The notes beneath the pieces were generated by a model, which was not told the DNA's origin, made no database searches, and saw only the letters and a program-made list of their open reading frames with translations. From Gammaproteobacteria bacterium (lineage in GTDB: Bacteria; Pseudomonadota; Gammaproteobacteria; Pseudomonadales; Pseudohongiellaceae), in NCBI GenBank assembly GCA_016762995.1, contig JAESUT010000223.1:1-10364 (forward strand): a stretch of DNA of 10,364 bases. Direction: 5' to 3'. Shown one piece after another: positions 1 to 6,146 of the stretch; the first letter of the stretch is position 1; each line of letters starts with the position of its first letter. The translations under genes were made by a program, and so were the position numbers.

Positions 1-30
1 TACAGGTCCAGTGGTAAGCTTCGTCTATAA

Positions 31-80
31 CTCTTTAGTATGTAAAAAATTTGGTATTAAAAAAATCTGGTATTTAAAAA
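31..80 (+). promoter_or_regulatory. AT-rich candidate promoter region with direct repeat
   Basis: This strongly AT-rich stretch lies 60-110 bases before the ATG at 140. It contains an imperfect direct repeat, TGGTATTAAAAA (52-63) and TGGTATTTAAAAA (68-80), with starts 16 bases apart. It could be the promoter or an UP-like element of the small DUF1330-like gene. No well-spaced -35/-10 pair is evident, so the call is weak. Confidence 0.2.
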
Positions 81-139
81 GAGTACCGAACAATTCCAAG
101 AGAGTCTCAGCCCCAATCATTTCTTCGGATAGCATTTTC

Positions 140-442
140 ATGATCACTGTCTTAGCCCTACTCACAATCCGCGATGCCGATGCGTTTGATCAGTTCGAAC
201 GGCAGGCAGCCGTGATCATGAAGGCCTATGGCGGCCGAATAGACTCGGCCTTTCGCCCCGCTGTAACGGCTTCTGTAGCGGCACAGCATGTCGATGAAAT
301 TCATGTCTTGAAGTTTCCGAACCTGGAGGCTTTCAATCGATACGCAGGCGACGAAAAGCTGCACGCGTTAGCCTCTCTTCGAGAGAAGGCGATTAGTCAG
401 TCCACCGTGTATGTGTCTGCCAGCGAAGTGAATTACTCTTAG
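140..442 (+). CDS. DUF1330/ABM-like small protein
   Basis: This is a 100-residue protein with the look of a dimeric alpha/beta-barrel (ferredoxin-like) domain of the DUF1330 or antibiotic-biosynthesis-monooxygenase type. It has an opening strand (MITVLALLTI), a helix rich in acidic residues and Phe (AFDQFERQAAVIMKAYGG), a central strand ending in HVLKFPNLEAFNRY, and a late LHALASLREKAI helix. Proteins of this type are usually 90-105 residues, which favours the ATG at 140. The frame stays open to a GTG at 11, but the extra 43 residues are Lys/Ser-rich, come from AT-rich DNA and do not fit the fold. The Shine-Dalgarno site before 140 is weak. No cofactor or metal residues are evident, so enzymatic function is unknown; a small-molecule-binding or monooxygenase-like role is possible. 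It may be a single-gene unit, since the next gene starts 265 bases later. Confidence 0.7.
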   Translation: MITVLALLTIRDADAFDQFERQAAVIMKAYGGRIDSAFRPAVTASVAAQHVDEIHVLKFPNLEAFNRYAGDEKLHALASLREKAISQSTVYVSASEVNYS

Positions 443-707
443 TAAAAATCGCGCTCATTGAAACATAGCGGTGCAGTTGCAGCGTCACAGATCAACCCTT
501 GCTCGGCACATTCCCGCGCTTTCACCCCAGCCGGCGAGAGATCTTCTACAGTGCCCACCAACACGGCAATGTTACATGACAAAATGCAGAAGCTGCGTTA
601 CTCTCCGGAGCAGTATTTGCTGGCCTTTTGTCGAACAAACCGCCCTATTGAAACGACTTAGCAAGAAAAATTGTCAGGCACCGCTTCCCTAGTATAAGGA
701 TCTAATA
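443..707. other. Intergenic region without a convincing gene
   Basis: These 265 bases separate the DUF1330-like gene from the PQQ dehydrogenase. Short open frames occur on both strands. On the plus strand there is one of 67 codons from a TTG at 458. On the minus strand a frame is open from 597 down to a TAA at 439-441, with only GTG/TTG starts near 556-564. None has a recognisable Shine-Dalgarno site or family resemblance, and they overlap each other. The downstream end holds the dehydrogenase ribosome-binding site. The region may contain the promoter of the 708 gene or a decayed gene remnant. Confidence 0.4.
671..698 (+). promoter_or_regulatory. Weak candidate promoter for PQQ dehydrogenase
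   Basis: TTGTCA (671-676) resembles a -35 box and TATAAG (693-698) a -10 box, with a 16-base spacer. However, the -10 match overlaps the Shine-Dalgarno TAAGGA (695-700), and transcription would begin about three bases before the ATG at 708. Both elements cannot easily serve at once, so the real promoter may be further upstream. Confidence 0.2.
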
Positions 708-2711
708 ATGATAAAAATGCGGCAGTTATTGAACAGCGCAGCGAGCTTACTGTTGGTATCTCTAGCGACAGGGGCCACTGCCCAACAAGATACCGTTGAA
801 TGGACTACCCTCGGCAATGACTTCGCTCATACGCGGTTTTCTCCATCGCTAGAAATCACCGCTGAGAATTTCAATGAATTAGAGGTGGTATGGCAATGGG
901 ACGGCTCCAGCTTCCAAGCTCAAAGCGGTCGCTCCACACCCAGTTATATTAACGGTCGTCTGTACACGGTCGCAGGCGCGCGCCGCCACGTCATTGCTAT
1001 CGACCCTAAGACTGGCGAAACAATCTGGTCCTACAGAGAACCAGATACCGAGCGCTATCAATATTCGATGCGTGCCGACTACGGCAAGGGAGTCGGCTTC
1101 GGCCAAGTCGATGGCAAGGACATCATCTACATCATCTCTCCAGGATTCTTCCTCACGGCACTCGATGCTGAAACAGGCGCTCCACTTGAAGGCTTCGGCA
1201 GCCCTGTGCCTATAGATGGATTCCCTGACACGGGTGTCGTCGACCTGCTTGCAGATCTAGGCCATCCCTACGACCCCTATAAGGGCATTCCTTTAGAGCG
1301 AGGCTACATCACCTCCTCTTCGCCGCCTCTGGTTGTGAATGGCGTTGTTATCGTAGGGAATTCAGCCGAACAGGGATACAACCAATCCAGAATAGAGAAT
1401 GTGCCAGGCGATATGCTTGGCTACGATGCGGCTACCGGCGAGTTCCTTTGGAAGTTCAATGTGGTTCCTCAACCTGGTGAATATGGACACGAAACCTGGG
1501 AGAACGATGCCTGGCAATACACCGGGGACATCTCATCGTGGGCACCGATTTCTGCAGACCCTGAATTGGGTATGGTCTATATCCCAACAAATGGCGTGAC
1601 CATCGACTACTACGGCGGGCACCATCCTGGGGACAATCTCTACGGAACGAGCTTGATCGCATTGGATGTAAAGACCGGCGAGCGAGCATGGCACTACCAA
1701 ATTGTTCATCACGATATCTGGAATTTCGATCTGCCAACCGCGCCTATACTGCTAGACGTGAACACCGAACAGGGGCCTACCAAAATCGTAGTGCAACCTA
1801 CGAAACAAGGTTTGGTGTACACCTTCAACAGAGAAACTGGCGAACCGATCTGGCCTATTGAAGAGGTGCCATTCCCTGCCTCTATCGTGCCGGGAGAACA
1901 ACTCGCTACGACACAGCCCATTCCAACGAAGCCTGCACCATTCGATATGCAGGGGCTTAGCCTCGACACGCTGGTGGACTTTACTCCAGAAATTTACGCC
2001 CAGGCTGTAGCGGCGGTGGCAGACTACCAGTTAGGGCCGTTGTTTAACCCACCTCTGCATAGAGGCAATCCACTGGGCAAGATCTCTTCGATGATCTGCC
2101 CTTCAGGCGCGGTAAATATTACGCACCCCTCTGTGGCCGATCCAACTACAGGCATATTGTATGTGACATCACGTTCGAGTTGTTCTGCTCGTCCACTGGT
2201 GACTGGCGAAGAAGCTGACACTTACTACGATGCCCCAACTGGTACGACGCTGTCGCAATATGCGGCGGGTCGCGGCGGAGCAACCCCGAGACATCCGTTA
2301 GGAATTCCACTTTGGAAGCCCCCCTACAGCCGCATTACCGCGATAGATATGAACACCGGAGAGCACCTATGGATGATTCCAACGGGTGAGACGCCAGCAC
2401 GTATCGCCAATTTACCAGAGCTACAAGGTATCGATCTTGGCAATACCGGAACGGGAAATGCCGTACCCATGGTAGCCACTGCCAATCTGTTGCTGTACTC
2501 CGATGTGGACGGTAGCGGAACGCCTCAGCTGTTTGCTATCGACAAGTCTACAGGTGAAGAGATAGGCCGAGTAGAGGTGCCCGCGGCGAGCCGTTACGGC
2601 ATGAGCTCATGGACACACGATGGCCATCAATACGTGATCTTACAGACTGGCAGCACGCTAACCGCCATGGCCATGCCCGGCGCAGCGCTAGGCAGCTCTA
2701 GCGCACACTAA
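708..2711 (+). CDS. Exported PQQ-dependent dehydrogenase (soluble, beta-propeller)
   Basis: This 667-residue protein has a Sec signal peptide with likely cleavage after Ala25 (GATA|QQ). It then shows the eight-bladed propeller typical of quinoprotein alcohol/glucose dehydrogenases: WTTLGNDFAHTRFSP near the N terminus and repeated blades with ALDxxTGE/AIDxxTGE (IDPKTGETIW, LDVKTGERAW, FNRETGEPIW, IDMNTGEHLW). It probably oxidises an alcohol, sugar or aldehyde in the periplasm and passes electrons to quinone or cytochrome. There is no CxxCH haem-c motif and no N-terminal membrane domain like that of E. coli Gcd, so the electron acceptor is unknown. Lys366 (PTKQGL) matches the PQQ-contacting Lys of membrane glucose dehydrogenase. 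The position expected for the catalytic Asp reads Asn339 in HHDIWNFDLP, with Asp336 and Asp341 close by. TAAGGA at 695-700, 7 bases before the ATG, supports this start over Met4. A lectin-fold gene follows after 48 bases. Substrate cannot be assigned. Confidence 0.9.
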   Translation: MIKMRQLLNSAASLLLVSLATGATAQQDTVEWTTLGNDFAHTRFSPSLEITAENFNELEVVWQWDGSSFQAQSGRSTPSYINGRLYTVAGARRHVIAIDPKTGETIWSYREPDTERYQYSMRADYGKGVGFGQVDGKDIIYIISPGFFLTALDAETGAPLEGFGSPVPIDGFPDTGVVDLLADLGHPYDPYKGIPLERGYITSSSPPLVVNGVVIVGNSAEQGYNQSRIENVPGDMLGYDAATGEFLWKFNVVPQPGEYGHETWENDAWQYTGDISSWAPISADPELGMVYIPTNGVTIDYYGGHHPGDNLYGTSLIALDVKTGERAWHYQIVHHDIWNFDLPTAPILLDVNTEQGPTKIVVQPTKQGLVYTFNRETGEPIWPIEEVPFPASIVPGEQLATTQPIPTKPAPFDMQGLSLDTLVDFTPEIYAQAVAAVADYQLGPLFNPPLHRGNPLGKISSMICPSGAVNITHPSVADPTTGILYVTSRSSCSARPLVTGEEADTYYDAPTGTTLSQYAAGRGGATPRHPLGIPLWKPPYSRITAIDMNTGEHLWMIPTGETPARIANLPELQGIDLGNTGTGNAVPMVATANLLLYSDVDGSGTPQLFAIDKSTGEEIGRVEVPAASRYGMSSWTHDGHQYVILQTGSTLTAMAMPGAALGSSSAH

Positions 2712-2759
2712 TTAGTTAAATCAATTGAATAAGAAAATTTACAATCAAGGAGTAGAACC

Positions 2760-3413
2760 ATGAACAAGAAACTACTATTAGCTTCCGTTATTGCAATTTC
2801 GACAGCTGCCACGTTTAGCACAATCAACTCACAAGAGAACGAAATGAGCTTCTTCATTACCAGTGAAGGATCTGGCGATGGCGCAAACCTAGGCGGTCTA
2901 GCTGGAGCAGATGCGCATTGTGCAACTCTCGCCTCAGCAGCTGGGTCACGTGGCAAGACATGGCGCGCCTATTTGAGCGCTCATGAAACGGCGAACTCTC
3001 CGCGCGTGAATGCCCGGGAGCGAATTGGCTTTGGCCCTTGGTACAACGCCGAGGGCGTTGAAGTGGCTAGCACTCTGAATAACTTACACAGCGATTACAT
3101 GCAGCTCGGCAAGGCGAACTCCCTTACTGAAAATGGCGACACTGTAAATGGTCGCGGCGATACCCCCAATCAGCATGACATCCTTACCGGCTCATCGCTG
3201 AGTGGTCGTCTAATAGACGATGGCTCAAATCACACCTGCAACAACTGGACGAGCAACGATGAAGGATCGGCACAGGTTGGTCACTTCGACAGAACCGGTG
3301 GCGGAGCGAACCCAACTTCTTGGAATAACGCACACGGCTCTAGAGGTTGTGGCCAAGCCGATCTAGTCGCAACTGGCGGCGCTGGCTACTTCTACTGCTT
3401 TGCTAACGATTAG
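2760..3413 (+). CDS. Exported C-type-lectin-fold protein
   Basis: This is a 217-residue secreted protein. Residues 1 to about 20-24 form a signal peptide (MNKKLLLASVIAISTAATFS). The mature part carries hallmarks of a bacterial lectin-like family with the collagen NC10/endostatin C-type-lectin fold: FFITSEGSGDGANLGGLAGADAHC, KTWRAYLS, IGFGPWYNAEGV, NGRGDTPNQHDILTGS, CNNWTS, HGSRGCGQ and a C-terminal GYFYCF. The four cysteines of the mature chain (54, 160, 197, 213) could make two disulfides, consistent with export. It may bind a carbohydrate or another ligand in the envelope; no binding specificity can be read. AAGGAG (2747-2752) sits 7 bases before the ATG. It lies 48 bases after the PQQ dehydrogenase and before a strong terminator, so the two are probably co-transcribed and may work in the same compartment, perhaps on the same substrate. 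Confidence 0.8.
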   Translation: MNKKLLLASVIAISTAATFSTINSQENEMSFFITSEGSGDGANLGGLAGADAHCATLASAAGSRGKTWRAYLSAHETANSPRVNARERIGFGPWYNAEGVEVASTLNNLHSDYMQLGKANSLTENGDTVNGRGDTPNQHDILTGSSLSGRLIDDGSNHTCNNWTSNDEGSAQVGHFDRTGGGANPTSWNNAHGSRGCGQADLVATGGAGYFYCFAND

Positions 3414-3433
3414 TCTTTAGTGATTTAGTAATC

Positions 3434-3469
3434 AAATGGTGTTGTCGTCAAAGACAACACCATTTTTTT
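3434..3469 (+). terminator. Strong intrinsic terminator
   Basis: A perfect 13-base-pair inverted repeat has arms AAATGGTGTTGTC (3434-3446) and GACAACACCATTT (3453-3465), a 6-base loop GTCAAA, and a run of seven T at 3463-3469. It begins 21 bases after the lectin stop codon and ends the dehydrogenase-lectin unit. It also lies immediately before the GST ribosome-binding site. Confidence 0.93.
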
Positions 3470-3475
3470 GGAGAC

Positions 3476-3481
3476 AGGAAG
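3476..3481 (+). promoter_or_regulatory. Ribosome-binding site fixing the GST start
   Basis: AGGAAG is 8 bases before the ATG at 3490. It selects this start over an in-frame ATG at 3436 that lies inside the terminator stem and would add 18 residues not found in GSTs. Confidence 0.75.
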
Positions 3482-3489
3482 AATACTTA

Positions 3490-4119
3490 ATGAAACTTTA
3501 TGGCATGGGCCAATCACGGTCTTTTCGCGCTCTTTGGGCACTGGAAGAAAGTGGGCTTGATTACGAATATATAAACACCACGCTACGCACTGATAGCAGC
3601 GAGAATGACAGTGCGAAGCACCCCAGCTATCTAGAACTGAACGTGCAAGGGAAAGTGCCCACTCTCGTAGACGGCGATCTCATCTTGACCGAAAGCTTCG
3701 CTATCGTGAACTATATCGCACGAAATGCACCTAATTCTGGTTTGCTGCCCAAGGTCAGCACTCCTACCTATGCAAAGCTCGATGAGCTGTCTTATTTTAT
3801 CCTGGCTGAACTGGAGCAGCCGCTCTGGTCCAAGGGTAAGCACATGTTTGCTCTGCCGGAGAAAGTTAGAATTCCAGCCATGTTCGATACTGCCAGATTC
3901 GAATTCGACAAGGCGCTAAAAGCACTGGATCACTTGTTAGGTGAGACAGACAGCGACTATGCAATTGGTGATAGCTTTTGCATTGCAGACCTTCTGCTCG
4001 CACATACGTTTAATTGGGCGATTCGCTTCGAATTTGACGTGCCTAACAAATATGTACAACTGCGCGATCGACATTATCAAAGGCCGGCTGCCCAGCGAGC
4101 TATGGCAGTCGTCGAATAA
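3490..4119 (+). CDS. Glutathione S-transferase family protein
   Basis: This 209-residue cytosolic enzyme has the two-domain GST architecture. Residues 1 to about 80 are the thioredoxin-like domain: MKLYGMGQSRSFRALWALEE, then NVQGKVPTLVDGD with cis-Pro57, and the glutathione-gamma-glutamyl-binding pair Glu68-Ser69 in LTESFAIVNYIA. Residues from about 90 onward are the all-helical domain, with the N-capping box/hydrophobic staple region DSFCIADLLLAHTFNWA at 161-175. Ser9 or Ser11 near the start may be the residue that activates glutathione, as in Ser- or Cys-type bacterial GSTs. The expected role is conjugation, reduction or isomerisation of electrophiles; the substrate is unknown. Its stop codon directly abuts the ATG of the next gene (TAA then ATG), so the two are probably translationally coupled. 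A strong terminator ends just 20 bases before its start. Confidence 0.88.
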   Translation: MKLYGMGQSRSFRALWALEESGLDYEYINTTLRTDSSENDSAKHPSYLELNVQGKVPTLVDGDLILTESFAIVNYIARNAPNSGLLPKVSTPTYAKLDELSYFILAELEQPLWSKGKHMFALPEKVRIPAMFDTARFEFDKALKALDHLLGETDSDYAIGDSFCIADLLLAHTFNWAIRFEFDVPNKYVQLRDRHYQRPAAQRAMAVVE

Positions 4120-5193
4120 ATGATGCTGCCAACTCCACTCTCGAACCTAGCTAGAACCTGTCGTGTGATTTTGTACGCTACAACAGCGTTGCTGACGCAG
4201 CTCACTGCAGCGCAGGATAGCGAGACTACTAGCATCACTACCGATGCACTTGAGTACTACTTAGTACAGGCGTTTCACGCGCGGACAGCTAATGACCGCA
4301 TTGCGTTAAATCACATCGGCATTGAGGTTCAAGCTGCGGATGATGGTTTCTTGGTAACCGCGTCACTGGAGGGCTACCCAGCGCATCAAGCTGGCATAGA
4401 GCGCGGAGACAAAATTCTACAAGTCGATGAAAAGCCCTTTCATCCAGTCTTTTCCTTTAATGCCAAAGATAGCGAGCCCAGCGAGTTCGTTCCCGCCACT
4501 GCCGTGTTCCTACTGGAATTCGAAAGACGAGGTGAAGTTACATCAATCGAGATCAATCCCGTTTTTGAAAATCTTTACGACAGTTATCGCACTGCCACGC
4601 TGAACAGTGTTCAGGAATTTTCCGTGGGAAACAAGACAATCGGCTATATACGGTTCTGGGGGCTTTCGCGCAGCACATCGGACCTGTTCACACTAGAACG
4701 TACAATGCGGAAATTCAGAGACAGTGATGGCCTGATAATCGACCTACGAAATTCTTATGGCTTCCTAAGCTCTAGGCACTTGGAGCTGTTCGTTCGAAAT
4801 GGACGGGGAAGTTTTGAGGTGTCCGATACCGCGAATCAGCACGCGGCAATTGCACAGGATTTCTCCGCCAATGCAGCGCGGACATTTACGCGGCCAATCG
4901 TCGTTTTGATAAATTCAGAGACTCGCGGCGGGACAGAATTGTTTGCACATGGACTGGCAAAGCCGGGCAGGATAACAACACTTGGCGAGAGAACCGCAGG
5001 AAAAATTGGAAGCTACACACTCAGCGAAAATACTGTTCGGTATGCACCTGCAGATCAAACTTTAATTGATGGCCAACGCTTCGAATCAGTGGGGGTCGTG
5101 CCTGACGACCCCATCTCCTTTCCTTTCGCTCAAAGTCGCCGTAGTGACCCGCAATTTGAAACTACCGTAGATATTCTGTTGGGAAGAATCTAA
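4120..5193 (+). CDS. Exported PDZ/S41-peptidase-like protein, probably catalytically inactive
   Basis: This 357-residue protein has a signal peptide (hydrophobic ILYATTALLTQLTA, cleavage near residue 31). A PDZ domain follows (about 64-145; HQAGIERGDKILQVD at 89-103), then a C-terminal-processing-protease (S41, TSPc) domain (about 170-335). S41 landmarks are GLIIDLRNSYG (204-214), PIVVLINSETRGGTELFAHG and LGERTAGKIG with Lys295. The S41 nucleophile loop is usually SASASE or TRSGxE; here it reads T268-R-G-G-T-E, so the residue aligned with E. coli Tsp Ser430 is Gly270. This places it 25 residues before Lys295, the same spacing as Ser430 to Lys455. The DLRxNxGG motif is also altered (Phe215 for the second Gly). 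I infer a pseudo-protease that may bind peptide C termini, or a non-canonical enzyme. It starts directly after the GST stop codon. A second in-frame ATG follows immediately. Confidence 0.82.
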   Translation: MMLPTPLSNLARTCRVILYATTALLTQLTAAQDSETTSITTDALEYYLVQAFHARTANDRIALNHIGIEVQAADDGFLVTASLEGYPAHQAGIERGDKILQVDEKPFHPVFSFNAKDSEPSEFVPATAVFLLEFERRGEVTSIEINPVFENLYDSYRTATLNSVQEFSVGNKTIGYIRFWGLSRSTSDLFTLERTMRKFRDSDGLIIDLRNSYGFLSSRHLELFVRNGRGSFEVSDTANQHAAIAQDFSANAARTFTRPIVVLINSETRGGTELFAHGLAKPGRITTLGERTAGKIGSYTLSENTVRYAPADQTLIDGQRFESVGVVPDDPISFPFAQSRRSDPQFETTVDILLGRI

Positions 5194-5195
5194 AA

Positions 5196-5975
5196 TTATT
5201 CATCCAAATTATTCAGCTCTGCTTCAACGTCACTAGCTTCCCAAGCCAAGCTGTGGTGATCGAAGCCGCTTTCAATCGTAGGCTTGACGATTCGGAAGTA
5301 AGGAGAAAGATCAAAATCCCTGGGTGTAAAATGCGTAAAATGCCGCTTGTACAGGAGCCGTACCTCTTCCACCTCGCCACTCTGCCCACCCTCTGAATTG
5401 CGCCGCGGAAGAATCGGATAGTTTATCGATTGAAAAGACTCCGCAATCAATGTCGAACATATCGCCTTAGTCGGTTCACCGCTGCCTAGACTTAGCAAGG
5501 AACGGCGATAACGATTGGGAACCGCTGGTTTCTGAATAACGTAGCGAATCAAGTCAACCACATTCTTTAGATCATACTGATGACCAATTCGCTGCTGAGC
5601 AAAGTCCACCAGTTCGCCAGCCTCTTCATCGCTCAAGTTAACCGGCCTACATATTCGTAGATTAAAACTCGCGTAGTGATTCAAGTTAGTTAAATGCACA
5701 CCATTTTTGAGATCAGCTTCTAAGAGATTAAGCTGGGAACTATCCGCCCCTTTCTCGCCCACATAGAGGCAGGCGTGAGACCAAGTGGATTGCGTGAGGT
5801 ATTTGATTGCCGTGCTGATACGGGTATTCCCATCCACCAAGACGATGTCACCTTTCTCTAGAGTCATCGCAACATCAGCTATCGCGAGCGTATCCAGCCT
5901 CTGGTAACCCGGCAGATCTTTACTGAGAAACGCCGCGAGACGCTCACCGATAGCGCGCTTTAGAGAGTTAAGCAT
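5196..5975 (-). CDS. YiiX/YebB-like NlpC/P60-superfamily cysteine hydrolase
   Basis: This 259-residue protein matches the permuted papain-fold group of the NlpC/P60 superfamily (YiiX/YebB/LRAT-like), in which the His precedes the Cys. The opening is EKGDIVLVDG (40-49). The probable catalytic His67 is in TWSHACLYVG, a polar partner may be Glu86 in LLEAD, and the probable nucleophile Cys173 is in KAICSTLIAESF. The middle region has IGHQYDLKNVVDLIRY, also typical of the group. Members act on amide, thioester or ester bonds; many substrates are lipids or peptides, but none can be assigned here. No signal peptide is seen, though the N terminus (LKRAIGERLAAFL) could be an amphipathic helix. AAAGG lies about 6 bases before the ATG. 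Its stop is 2 bases from that of the convergent S41-like gene, so the two transcripts must overlap unless terminated inside coding sequence. Confidence 0.8.
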   Translation of the reverse strand: MLNSLKRAIGERLAAFLSKDLPGYQRLDTLAIADVAMTLEKGDIVLVDGNTRISTAIKYLTQSTWSHACLYVGEKGADSSQLNLLEADLKNGVHLTNLNHYASFNLRICRPVNLSDEEAGELVDFAQQRIGHQYDLKNVVDLIRYVIQKPAVPNRYRRSLLSLGSGEPTKAICSTLIAESFQSINYPILPRRNSEGGQSGEVEEVRLLYKRHFTHFTPRDFDLSPYFRIVKPTIESGFDHHSLAWEASDVEAELNNLDE

Positions 5976-6146
5976 GTAGGCCTTTTATACACAGTATTGT
6001 CGCTCGATTGGCTCTTTTGGAGCCCAGAAAATCAGGTATACTAGCTCAGCCCGTATCGGCACCACGTCAAATACCACGGTTGATACTAGGACCGAATAGA
6101 ACAACTGAATAAACGTTAGTGTAATCGAATCGACAGGAGTAAGAAA
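5976..6146. promoter_or_regulatory. Divergent intergenic promoter region
   Basis: These 171 bases lie between the minus-strand YiiX-like gene and the plus-strand aldehyde dehydrogenase and must hold promoters for both. On the plus strand TATACT at 6037-6042 is a good -10 candidate, but no matching -35 box is evident. TTGATA at 6080-6085 resembles a -35 box without a good -10. A small hairpin (GGCTC 6010-6014, loop TTTTG, GAGCC 6020-6024) is present but has no T-run on the plus strand. AGGAG at 6135-6139 is the aldehyde dehydrogenase ribosome-binding site. Confidence 0.4.

Noticed and set aside
11..139. In-frame 43-residue N-terminal extension of the DUF1330-like gene from GTG at 11
   Set aside because: It is AT-rich and Lys/Ser-rich, does not fit the compact fold, and the family length matches the ATG at 140.
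458..692. Two overlapping plus-strand open frames of 67 and 73 codons
   Set aside because: They start with TTG or ATG without a Shine-Dalgarno site, overlap each other in different frames and resemble no known family.
3436..3489. Longer GST start at 3436
   Set aside because: This ATG lies inside the terminator stem. AGGAAG at 3476-3481 and the GST N-terminal motif point to 3490.
6010..6024. Hairpin GGCTC-TTTTG-GAGCC as terminator
   Set aside because: The stem is only 5 base pairs and no T-run follows on either strand, and it sits in a divergent promoter region.
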